Source: Chloroflexota bacterium | GTDB taxonomy: Bacteria; Chloroflexota; Dehalococcoidia; Lucifugimonadales; JACPCL1 | Length of the DNA stretch: 18,415 bases | Direction: 5' to 3' | NCBI GenBank assembly: GCA_016210395.1 | Contig: JACQUI010000152.1 | Span: 1 to 18,415, forward strand | Shown: positions 6,001 to 12,928 of the stretch, piece after piece | How positions within the stretch are numbered: the stretch's first letter is position 1 | How the letters are laid out: each line of letters starts with the position of its first letter | Notes under the pieces: generated by a model | What the model was told of the DNA's origin: nothing | The model's database searches: none | What the model saw: only the letters and a program-made list of their open reading frames with translations | Position numbers and translations under genes: made by a program

Positions 6001-7173
6001 CTATGCCGCAGGCAGCCAGCCGTTGGGGCGCGGGCCGAAGTCTATGGGCATGGGCAAGCCGGCCCGCACAGTGAGCACAGGCATAATGCCCTTCTGCCCC
6101 TTGAGCGTCGCGCCGTTGGAGTCGCTGAAGGCGAAATCACCGTCAACCAGCTTCAGAACGGAGATGTCGGCCTCGCGGCCCAGGGCCAGCGCCCCAAGGG
6201 AGGCCTCCATGCCGATGGCCTTTGCAGTGTTGATGGTAGTCATGCGCACTACGTCTTCCAGGCTGAAGCCCAGGGCTAGAAAGCGCGACATGACCTCGGT
6301 CAGGCTGCCCACCAGGGTGTGGCGACCGGGGATGGTGATGTCTGTGCTAATGCAATGGGGGCGGAAACCCTGGTCCAGGATGCGGCGCGCGGCGTCGAAT
6401 GTGAAATTCATGCGGCCCGAGGCGGCATCCAGCGTGACGCCTGCGTCCAGCGCCTCACGCACCTCCGGGTAGACCCTGCCGTTGGAGTCCAGGAGGTTTG
6501 CGGTGTTGCCGGTAAAGAAGTGGGTGACGATGTCTCCGCGCTGCACCAGCCGGAGCATCTGGCGCGTCGTGTCTGCGGAGACCAAGGAGTCCGGGTCGCC
6601 GATGTGCACCATGAGACGCGTGCCGGTCTCCGTCGTGGCTTGTTTGGCCAGGTGGACAGCTTCGGCGCCCATGTCGCGGACGCCCGGCCCGACGAGGCGA
6701 ATCTTGACGCCGAGGACGTTGCTCCTGTGGGCCTGGATGGCAGCGATGGTGGCCGGGACGTCTATGTCCTCGCGGGTGCGCAGCTCCGGCATGTGGGCCA
6801 GGCCGGTGCGGCCGATGTGCACCATTGCCAGGACGCGTGTCTTTGCTTGCGGGATCACGTAACGGGCCATGCCGCTGAAGGTGTGGGAGCCGCCGCTGCC
6901 TGCGTCCACCACAGTGCAGACGCCGCTGTAGACGCCGGCGATGTCCGGGTCCACGCCGTTCTGGGTGATGCCGGCGGCGACGTGGGTGTGCAGGTCTATG
7001 AGCCCGGGAGTGACGTAGCAGCCCCTGACGCTGATGACGCGGGCAGCTTCCGACGGGGCGATGTTGGAGGCGATGGCCTGGACCTTGCCGCCCCCGACGC
7101 CCACGTCAAGGGCTTGTTGCACGCCGCTTGCGGGGTCAAGGAGTGTTCCGCCTTTCAAGAGGAGGTCGTACAT
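6001..7173 (-). CDS. Dihydroorotase-like amidohydrolase/deacetylase metallohydrolase
   Basis: 390-residue metal-dependent hydrolase of the amidohydrolase superfamily, closest in style to the amidohydrolase/deacetylase (EF_0837-like) group. The metal site is readable: His62-x-His64 in DLHTHV, Lys157 in GVKIRL (the lysine expected to be carboxylated), His190 in MVHIGD, His218 in VTHFF and Asp278 in STDI. The N-terminal strand MYDLLLKGGTLLDP is typical of the family beta-sandwich. I chose the ATG at 7171-7173 because family homology begins there; an upstream in-frame ATG (7221) would add 16 basic residues. The gene overlaps the end of the methyltransferase upstream by 38 bases, so the two are translationally coupled. 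True substrate unknown; enamide, cyclic amide or acetylated compounds are possible. Confidence 0.88.
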   Translation of the reverse strand: MYDLLLKGGTLLDPASGVQQALDVGVGGGKVQAIASNIAPSEAARVISVRGCYVTPGLIDLHTHVAAGITQNGVDPDIAGVYSGVCTVVDAGSGGSHTFSGMARYVIPQAKTRVLAMVHIGRTGLAHMPELRTREDIDVPATIAAIQAHRSNVLGVKIRLVGPGVRDMGAEAVHLAKQATTETGTRLMVHIGDPDSLVSADTTRQMLRLVQRGDIVTHFFTGNTANLLDSNGRVYPEVREALDAGVTLDAASGRMNFTFDAARRILDQGFRPHCISTDITIPGRHTLVGSLTEVMSRFLALGFSLEDVVRMTTINTAKAIGMEASLGALALGREADISVLKLVDGDFAFSDSNGATLKGQKGIMPVLTVRAGLPMPIDFGPRPNGWLPAA

Positions 7174-7873
7174 GCGCGCCTGCCTTTCCCTGGGATGTCT
7201 TCGAGGGAAGCTCTGCTTCAACTTCAGACTGCACGCCTCGTTCGTAGACCTGGATCTGCCACAGTCCTGACCTGGCTTGCTCTACGAGGCGGAGGCCCTG
7301 CGCCTGGATGGCCTGGACTATAGCACGATGGGGGTGAAGATAGAAGCGGTAGCGGCGGCGTATGAGAATGAAACCCAGGTTCAGGAACAGACGGCCTGTT
7401 CGCATGTACCAGGTGGGGCGCGGGAATGAGACGGCGTAGAGGCCTTTGGCCAACCGCCCGGACTTGGAGAGCAGCGCCGTCATGTCCGGGTAGCAACAGA
7501 CGACGCGGTCGAGCACGACGATATCGGCTTCTGCGGGCGCAAAGGCAGGGTCAACGAAGTCGCCTACGTGGTACTGGACGCGGTCCTGGAAGCCGAGGCG
7601 CTGGGCCAGGTCTGTTGCCGCGGCGACATAGGCGGGGGAGGCGTCGTAGCCGGCGGCGGAGGTAGCCCCCGCCTTCAGCAGCTCCATGTGCAATGCCCCG
7701 ACGCCGGGGCCGACCTCCAGGATGGCTGCGCCTTCCACGCCGCGCTGGGAGATCAGGCGGACCAGGGCGCTCGCGCGCCTGTCCAGCCCTTTCTTCAGGT
7801 AGTGCTGGAGGTCAGCCTCGGCGAAGCGCTTGCCGAAGACCTTGTCCAGGTCATTGACGGTGCAACAGTCCAT
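7136..7873 (-). CDS. Class I SAM-dependent methyltransferase
   Basis: 245-residue soluble Rossmann-fold methyltransferase. Motif I is ILEVGPGVG (residues 51-59), the acidic residue that ends strand 2 is in GYDAS (Asp77), and the motif III-IV region reads GDFVDP...ADIVVLDRVVCCYPD (104-130). The roughly 30 C-terminal residues are encoded in the overlap zone with the metallohydrolase and look unstructured. GGGGAT stands a few bases before the ATG. It is the first gene of a two-gene minus-strand operon. Pairing with a metallohydrolase hints at modification of a small molecule, but the methyl acceptor cannot be identified. Confidence 0.85.
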   Translation of the reverse strand: MDCCTVNDLDKVFGKRFAEADLQHYLKKGLDRRASALVRLISQRGVEGAAILEVGPGVGALHMELLKAGATSAAGYDASPAYVAAATDLAQRLGFQDRVQYHVGDFVDPAFAPAEADIVVLDRVVCCYPDMTALLSKSGRLAKGLYAVSFPRPTWYMRTGRLFLNLGFILIRRRYRFYLHPHRAIVQAIQAQGLRLVEQARSGLWQIQVYERGVQSEVEAELPSKTSQGKAGAHVRPPLERRNTP

Positions 7874-7932
7874 GAGCTATCCCCGTGGGTCTTTCAAGCA
7901 CAAGTCTGGCTAGCAACTCCCTGTCCGTTTGG

Positions 7933-7962
7933 ATGGTACGGCTAGGACAGCTTTGACGTCAA
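7933..7962 (-). promoter_or_regulatory. Possible promoter of the methyltransferase operon
   Basis: On the minus strand TTGACG (7957-7962) is followed after 18 bases by TACCAT (7933-7938). The -35 box is half of the palindrome TTGACGTCAA (7953-7962), which also supplies a -35 box to the opposite strand. Confidence 0.4.
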
Positions 7963-7981
7963 CAAAGGGGGCATGTAGGCT
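7953..7981 (+). promoter_or_regulatory. Possible promoter of the small lipoprotein
   Basis: TTGACG (7953-7958) is followed after 17 bases by TAGGCT (7976-7981), a weak -10 box. The -35 box is shared through the palindrome TTGACGTCAA with the divergent methyltransferase promoter, so one bound factor could affect both directions. Confidence 0.35.
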
Positions 7982-8016
7982 TATCTGTATCTTATTGAAA
8001 GCGTGGCGGAGGAAGA

Positions 8017-8475
8017 ATGCTGAGACTGGCTTCTGGCAGTGTCTTTTGGTTGGCCCTGGCAATCCTTGCGGGCTGTTCGCAGCCCGCGCTTAGGCCTGCG
8101 CAGACACCGACGGCTGAGACACCGGAAGCGGCAATCGAAGCTCCGAAACCGCTGGATGAGGAGGGGGCCATCGCCAGGGCGATGGAGGTGTTACAGCAAG
8201 AGGAAGTACATTGGAGTGCAGTAGAAGACCCTCGAAACCCAGTGGCGTGGCTGATGACGTTGAGGGCATACGAGCAGTTTCTCGGGCGAATCGAGGTTGG
8301 AGAAGCGTCGGGCGCCGAAGAGGACAACAATAGGCGCGTTTGGGTTGTGCAGATGGAAGGGCAGTCCTTTGAATCCAGCGCACCGCCAGATGCTTCATTG
8401 GAAGGGTATCGCTACGGGGCAACCTCGTGCCTGCCGGCACGTACGCGGTGCAAGCTTTCTTCAACGCTTCGCTGA
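8017..8475 (+). CDS. Small predicted lipoprotein, C-terminus apparently frameshifted
   Basis: 152 residues as read. The N-terminus has a hydrophobic signal and lipobox ILAGC, followed by a short Pro/Thr/Ala linker, so it should be a cell-surface lipoprotein. GGAGGAAG lies just before the ATG. I do not recognise the domain. The last residues (about ATSCLPARTRCKLSS) look like out-of-frame translation. Restoring one base at the GGGG run (8416-8419) would continue the protein as GNLVPAGTYAVQAFFNAS and onward to a TGA at 8544-8546, giving about 176 residues. The annotated stop at 8475 is therefore probably an artefact or a recent mutation. Confidence 0.7.
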   Translation: MLRLASGSVFWLALAILAGCSQPALRPAQTPTAETPEAAIEAPKPLDEEGAIARAMEVLQQEEVHWSAVEDPRNPVAWLMTLRAYEQFLGRIEVGEASGAEEDNNRRVWVVQMEGQSFESSAPPDASLEGYRYGATSCLPARTRCKLSSTLR

Positions 8476-8546
8476 CGCACGACGCCCCCCCTCGCACGGA
8501 AAACGTGCCGACTGAACGCAAGGAACTCGTTGTCCCACGCGAGTGA
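8416..8546 (+). other. Displaced C-terminal coding segment of the small lipoprotein
   Basis: In the -1 frame relative to the upstream gene this stretch encodes a protein-like tail with the words VPAGTYAVQAFFNASLTHD and RKELVVPRE before a TGA. It has no start of its own. It fits as the original C-terminus of the gene starting at 8017, separated by the loss of one G in a short homopolymer. Confidence 0.6.
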
Positions 8547-8563
8547 TTTCCGAGAGTAACACA

Positions 8564-8605
8564 GGCAACAATGGGCCTCGCCGCGCGGCGAGGCCCATTG
8601 TTGCC
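8564..8605. terminator. Perfect 42-base palindrome between convergent genes
   Basis: GGCAACAATGGGCCTCGCC, a GCGC centre and the exact reverse complement form a 19- to 21-bp stem. It sits between the convergent lipoprotein and binding-protein genes, 17 bases beyond the binding-protein stop. U-tracts are poor on both strands. The core GGGCCTCGCC recurs in the terminator of the second binding-protein copy (10827-10856), so it is part of the duplicated unit. Confidence 0.75.
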
Positions 8606-8621
8606 GGATGCGGCGCGGATA

Positions 8622-10406
8622 CTATGCGTCCGAGCGCCAGATGAGCTCTCCCTTGCCCCAGGTGTAGGAGGAGAAGGTCATGGGCAGGTCTTTGACGTAG
8701 CTGTAGGCGCCTCGCCTGGTCGTGTGCACGGGGTTGGGTGCAGAAGGCATGAAGTCCACGATGGTCTGCTCCATAGCCAGGGCCTTTTGCTTGCGCAGGG
8801 CAGGGTCGCTGGTGGCGGCCATGTCCAGGTAGGCTGCGTCCAGCCTGGGGTCGCTGTAGCCGATCCAGTTGCGGGAGCCGCCGGTGACGAAGTACCCGCC
8901 GAAGAGCTCCTCCGGCGTGTTGGTGGTCTGGCAGAAGTGGTAGCTCCACAGCGTGTAGTCCAGCTTGGCCGCCCGGTCAAAGATGACGGTAGCGTCAAGA
9001 AGCTGAATGGTCACGTTGATGCCCAACTGCGTTAAGTTGCCTGCCAGGAACTCACCCTGTCGCATGTAGTCGGAGGTGTTCCGCACCATCTGTGTGAGGG
9101 TGAGACCGTTGGGGTACAGCTCTTTGATGATCTTCCTGGCTTCTGCCAGGTCTGAGTCGTGGGGCTGGCGGTACCCCGGCAGCTTCATGATCTCCTCCGC
9201 AGAGCGGCCGATGCCGTTGGTCTCCAGGTAGAGATGGGGCACGGCGTTGCCTTCCCAAACGACTTCCGTGTACGCCTTGCGGTCAATGCCCATGTTGATG
9301 GCCTTGCGCAGCCGTATGTCGTCAAAGGGCGGCTTGGTGGAGTTCATGTTCAAGGCTTGCGGTCTACAACCGCTGTCACGGGGTGTCAGAAAGATCTGCC
9401 CTTCCTTGACGCGCTTGTCGAAGACGGACTCGTTGTCTGGAGAGGGGTTGCCGCCGAAGATATCCGTCTTGCCGGTAAGGAAGGCGGCCTGAATAATGGC
9501 CGCGCCGTCCATGATGATGAGCTGGTACTGGTCCAAATACGGCACTCCCGGCTTGAAGTAGTCAGGATTGCGTTCATATGTCCATCGAGCGCCCCTCTGG
9601 AACTCCTTCAGCCGGAAGGCGCCTGACCCGAAGGGCCGTTTCTGCATGTCTTTCTGCAGGACGCCGTCGGGCAAGAGGCCCGAGTAGCCAATGGAAAGGA
9701 CGTTGGCGAAGCCTCCGAAAGGCTGCACCAGGTGGATTTTCAGCGTCAAGTCGTCCACGATCTCAACGCCGTTGTCCGGGCGGTCTATGTTCACGAACTC
9801 CTTCATCCAACCGGAACGGGGAGAGATGACATCACCCTTGAGACCCATGGTCTTCTCCAGGCTCCACTTGACATCCCTGGAGGTCATGAGTGTGCCGTCG
9901 CGAGGGTGGGCGGGCTGATAGCCGCCTTGGAACTTGATGTTGGGCCTGAGCTTGAATGTCCACACCTTGCCATCGGCGCTGATGGAGTATGATTCTGCTG
10001 CGTCCGGGGCGAGATCGTTCCCGTCCGGGTTCCAGATGAGGGAGCTGTACATCTTGGCGTTGTGTGTGTTGTCGGCGCCGCCAGTGGTGGTTGTTGGATC
10101 GTAGCTGATGGGGTCTGCGCTGTTGGTGTCCTTGACGATGCCGCCGCGCTTAGGTTGGACGGTACGAGATGGGACAGGCGTGGCAGTAGGCGTGGCGGTT
10201 GGAGCGGCCACCACAGTTGTGGCGGTTGCCGTAGTGCTGCCCGCAGTGGGGGTGGGGGTGGCGGCGGTGCTGGTGGGGGTGGAGGTGGCTGTAGGCGGCT
10301 GCGTCGGCGTCGCCTCCTGCGCGCCGCACGCGACCGCCATCAAAGAGCCAACGGCAACCACAATGCCAAGCGCCAGACCTGGGTGTCTCAAGATGCCGGT
10401 GAGCAT
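8622..10406 (-). CDS. ABC transporter substrate-binding lipoprotein, family 5 (copy A)
   Basis: 594-residue extracytoplasmic solute-binding protein of family 5 (dipeptide/oligopeptide/nickel type). The signal ends in lipobox AVAC with Cys27, then a Pro/Thr/Ala-rich linker of about 55 residues tethers the binding domain. Family marks include WTFKLRPNIKFQ and DVKWSLEK. AGGAGG stands six bases before the ATG. It is closely similar along its length to the copy at 10879-12666; a central block (GSGAFRLKEFQRGARW onward) differs at only a few positions. No permease or ATPase gene is adjacent. The ligand is probably a peptide, judged only from the linked dipeptidase. Confidence 0.9.
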   Translation of the reverse strand: MLTGILRHPGLALGIVVAVGSLMAVACGAQEATPTQPPTATSTPTSTAATPTPTAGSTTATATTVVAAPTATPTATPVPSRTVQPKRGGIVKDTNSADPISYDPTTTTGGADNTHNAKMYSSLIWNPDGNDLAPDAAESYSISADGKVWTFKLRPNIKFQGGYQPAHPRDGTLMTSRDVKWSLEKTMGLKGDVISPRSGWMKEFVNIDRPDNGVEIVDDLTLKIHLVQPFGGFANVLSIGYSGLLPDGVLQKDMQKRPFGSGAFRLKEFQRGARWTYERNPDYFKPGVPYLDQYQLIIMDGAAIIQAAFLTGKTDIFGGNPSPDNESVFDKRVKEGQIFLTPRDSGCRPQALNMNSTKPPFDDIRLRKAINMGIDRKAYTEVVWEGNAVPHLYLETNGIGRSAEEIMKLPGYRQPHDSDLAEARKIIKELYPNGLTLTQMVRNTSDYMRQGEFLAGNLTQLGINVTIQLLDATVIFDRAAKLDYTLWSYHFCQTTNTPEELFGGYFVTGGSRNWIGYSDPRLDAAYLDMAATSDPALRKQKALAMEQTIVDFMPSAPNPVHTTRRGAYSYVKDLPMTFSSYTWGKGELIWRSDA

Positions 10407-10497
10407 TGGCGCCTCCTATCCCTTCCCTGAATTGCGCACTATTGCGGCTAACAGAAACCACGCCAAGACGACCCATCGCATATCATGGTAGCCCATA

Positions 10498-10526
10498 CTT
10501 GTATTACATTCAGGTATGCTTGTCAA
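10498..10526 (-). promoter_or_regulatory. Promoter of binding protein copy A
   Basis: On the minus strand a perfect TTGACA (10521-10526) is followed after 17 bases by TACAAG (10498-10503). The TGTGTTGACAA context is identical in the promoter of copy B. The -10 is less certain, since TAATAC lies close by. Confidence 0.6.
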
Positions 10527-10675
10527 CACAAGCCTACCCGTCGCAGGTAGGTGAAACAGTGAACGAATGCGGGCTATATGCACCCCTTCGTTCAATGTAG
10601 TTTCTGATTCGTTCTATCCATAACGAATCCGCGCATTTTCCATAGCATAATGCAGTTTTTGTAGAGGCATACCGT

Positions 10676-10790
10676 TTGCTAAGCCAGCGGGCCAGGGAAA
10701 TTTCTCCTCAATCGTCGTGGACTGCCACGCGGACTCCATTGAGCGGGTGATGGACAAGGGCGAGGACATTGGACAGGCGAGGGGCAGGGA
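10676..10790 (+). pseudogene. Decayed N-terminal remnant of an M19 dipeptidase
   Basis: About 115 bases align with the first 38 codons of the intact dipeptidase at 12929. Shared blocks include CCAGCGGGCCAGGGA, TGGACTGCCACGCGGACTCC and GGACAAGGG.GAGGACAT. The start ATG has become TTG, four bases are missing near 10700 (GGGAAATTTC against GGGACCTGCATTTC), and the rest of the gene is gone. The zinc-site sequence (DCHAD) is still legible at DNA level, but frame is lost and the TTG frame stops after about 24 codons. Downstream, AAGCCATTG resembles the intact gene's end (AGGCTATTG), which would point to an internal deletion; that match is short. Confidence 0.88.
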
Positions 10791-10826
10791 GGGAAGCCAT
10801 TGTGCGAGCAAGTGATCAGCAAACGA

Positions 10827-10856
10827 AACGGGCCTCGCCGCGTGGCGAGGCCCGTT
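10827..10856 (-). terminator. Rho-independent terminator of binding protein copy B
   Basis: AACGGGCCTCGCC pairs with GGCGAGGCCCGTT around a 4-base loop. On the minus strand the stem is followed by TCGTTTGC, a partial U-tract. It lies 22 bases beyond the stop of the gene and shares its core with the palindrome at 8564-8605. Confidence 0.8.
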
Positions 10857-10878
10857 GTTGTCAGATGCGACGCGGATA

Positions 10879-12666
10879 CTATGCGTCGGAACGCCAGATA
10901 AGCTCTCCTTTGCCCCAGGTGTAGGAGGAGAAGGTCATGGGCAGGTCTTTGACGTAGCTGTACGCGCCTCGAAGCTGTGTCTGGACAGGCAGCGGAGCGG
11001 ACGGCATGAAGTCCAGGATGGTCTGCTCCATGGCCAGGGCCTTCTGCCTTCGCTGGGCAGGGTCACTGGTAGCGGCCATATCCAAGTAGGCGGCGTCCAG
11101 CTTGGGGTCGCTGTAGCCGATCCAGTTGCGGGAGCCGCCCGTGACGAAATAACTGCCGAAGAGCTCTTCCGGCGTGTTGGTGGTCTGGCAGAAGTAGTAG
11201 GTCCAGAGCGTGTAGTCCAGCTTGGCGGCCCGATCAAAGATGACGGTGGCGTCAAGGAGCTGGATACTGACGTCTATGCCCATCTGCCTGAAGTTGCCCG
11301 CCAGGTACTCGCCCTCACGCATGTAGTCGGAGGTGTTGCGCACCATCTGGGTGAGCTTGAGGCCCTCTGGGAAGATCTCCTTGATGATCTTCTTTGCTTC
11401 TGCCAGATCGGCGTCGTGCGGCTGGCGGTAGCCCGGCATCTTCATGATCTCTTCTTCGGTGTGGCCGAGGCCGTTGGTCTCCATATAGAGATGGGGGACG
11501 GCGTGTCCTTCCCAGACCACGTCGGCATAGCCCTTGCGGTCTATGCCAAGGTTGATGGCCTCTCTGAGCCGCTTGTCGTTAAACGGGGGCTTGGTGGAGT
11601 TCATATTCACGGTCTGAGGCCGGCAGCCGCTGTCCCTGTTTTCCATGTAGATCTGGCCGTCTTTGATGCGCCTGTCGAAAACAGGCCGGTTGTCCGGCGT
11701 GGGGTTGCCGCCGAAGATGTCCGTCTTGCCGGTAAGAAAAGCGGCCTGAATGATGGCCGAGCCGTCCATGAGTATGAGCTGGTACTGGTCCAGGTAAGGG
11801 AGGCCGGGCTTGAAGTAGTCAGGATTGCGCTCGTAGACCCAGCGCGCGCCGCGCTGGAAGTCCTTCAGGCGGAAGGCGCCCGACCCGTAGGGCCGCTTCT
11901 GCATGTCTTTCTGCAGCACGCCGTCAGGTATGAGGCCTGTGTAGCCGATGGAGAGGAGGTTGGCAAAACCGCCGAACGGCTGCACTAGGTGGACATTGAA
12001 GGTCAGGTCGTTCACGAGCTCGATGCCGTTGTCCGGACGGTCTATGTCCACGAACTCTTTCATCCAGCCTGAGCGTGGGGAGATGGCGTCGCCGTGCAGC
12101 CCCATGATTTTCTCAAGGGACCACTTGACGTCTTTGGATGTCATGGTGGTGCCATCACGCGGGTGGGCGGGAGAGTAGCCGGTCTGGAACTTGACGTTGG
12201 GACGCAGGTTGAAGGTCCAGACTTTGCCGTCGGCGCTGATGGAATACGATTCTGCGGCGTCGGGCGCGAGATTGTTGCCGTCTGAGTTCCAGATCAGCAG
12301 GCTGTACATCTTGGCGTTGTGGGTGTTGTCAGCGCCGCCGGTGGTGGTGGTGGGGTCGTAGCTGATGGGGTCTGCGCTGTTGGAGTCCTTGACCACGCCG
12401 CCTCGTTTGGGCTGGACGGTCCGGCTTGGGACAGGCGTGGCGGTAGCGGTGGCGGTTGGAGCGGCCACCACAGTGGCTGTCGCCGTAGTGCGGCCCGCCG
12501 TGGGGGTGGGAATAGCGGCGGGGCTGGTGGGTGTAGAGGTGGCTGCGGGTGGTTGAGTCGGCGTGGGTGCGGGCTCGCCGCCACCGCAGGCCACGGCCAC
12601 CAAGGAACCGACCGCAATGACGAGACCGAGCAAAAGGACTGGGCGCCTCCAGACACGACTGAGCAT
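10879..12666 (-). CDS. ABC transporter substrate-binding lipoprotein, family 5 (copy B)
   Basis: 595-residue paralogue of the protein at 8622-10406, with the same plan. The lipobox AVAC has Cys27, a Pro/Thr/Ala linker runs to a KRGG motif, and the family 5 binding domain follows (WTFNLRPNVKFQ, DVKWSLEK). The two end with the same residues, SSYTWGKGELIWRSDA. Substitutions are scattered and mostly conservative, as expected for two functional copies. GGAG lies six bases before the ATG at 12664-12666; an overlapping ATG four bases earlier is out of frame. It is divergent from the intact dipeptidase, so coordinated expression is likely. No transporter membrane subunits are nearby. Confidence 0.9.
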   Translation of the reverse strand: MLSRVWRRPVLLLGLVIAVGSLVAVACGGGEPAPTPTQPPAATSTPTSPAAIPTPTAGRTTATATVVAAPTATATATPVPSRTVQPKRGGVVKDSNSADPISYDPTTTTGGADNTHNAKMYSLLIWNSDGNNLAPDAAESYSISADGKVWTFNLRPNVKFQTGYSPAHPRDGTTMTSKDVKWSLEKIMGLHGDAISPRSGWMKEFVDIDRPDNGIELVNDLTFNVHLVQPFGGFANLLSIGYTGLIPDGVLQKDMQKRPYGSGAFRLKDFQRGARWVYERNPDYFKPGLPYLDQYQLILMDGSAIIQAAFLTGKTDIFGGNPTPDNRPVFDRRIKDGQIYMENRDSGCRPQTVNMNSTKPPFNDKRLREAINLGIDRKGYADVVWEGHAVPHLYMETNGLGHTEEEIMKMPGYRQPHDADLAEAKKIIKEIFPEGLKLTQMVRNTSDYMREGEYLAGNFRQMGIDVSIQLLDATVIFDRAAKLDYTLWTYYFCQTTNTPEELFGSYFVTGGSRNWIGYSDPKLDAAYLDMAATSDPAQRRQKALAMEQTILDFMPSAPLPVQTQLRGAYSYVKDLPMTFSSYTWGKGELIWRSDA

Positions 12667-12751
12667 TCATGACTCCTGCTGTGAACTAATAGCTGTCCGC
12701 TGTTGGTAGACGCTTCCCGTGGTGGAATGTCGCAACAGATAGTGGTGTATA

Positions 12752-12780
12752 GTTCTAATGCGTCCAGGAGGGTTTGTCAA
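12752..12780 (-). promoter_or_regulatory. Promoter of binding protein copy B
   Basis: On the minus strand TTGACA (12775-12780) is followed after 17 bases by TAGAAC (12752-12757). It is the counterpart of the promoter at 10498-10526. Confidence 0.65.
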
Positions 12781-12873
12781 CACAAATGGGGCCGTCGCGT
12801 GTGGACGAAACAGTGAACGGAGTTGAACAGCGTGCACCACTTCGCTCATCTGAGTTTCTCAATAGTCCTCTCC

Positions 12874-12900
12874 TTGACGGATACCCTCTTCCTCTATAAT
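12874..12900 (+). promoter_or_regulatory. Promoter of the intact dipeptidase
   Basis: TTGACG (12874-12879) and a perfect TATAAT (12895-12900) are separated by 15 bases, slightly shorter than the optimum. The predicted leader is about 20 bases. The corresponding region of unit A retains CATAATGC but has lost the -35 box. Confidence 0.65.
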
Positions 12901-12928
12901 GCGGGTCAGCTTTCATTGAGGTGCGCGT

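Larger units (their letters stand above)
8564..10790. repeat. Tandem duplication, unit A
   Basis: Contains, in order, a hairpin terminator, a binding-protein gene (-), a TTGACA promoter region and the start of an M19 dipeptidase gene (+). The same order recurs in unit B (10827 to about 13047). Similarity covers coding and non-coding parts, including TGTGTTGACAA and GTTCACTGTTTC in the promoter region. Unit A's dipeptidase is decayed. Confidence 0.85.

Noticed and set aside
10855..11988. 377-codon plus-strand frame opposite binding protein copy B
   Set aside because: It mirrors the binding-protein gene codon for codon, and a similar shorter shadow lies opposite copy A. The minus-strand protein has a lipobox and family motifs.
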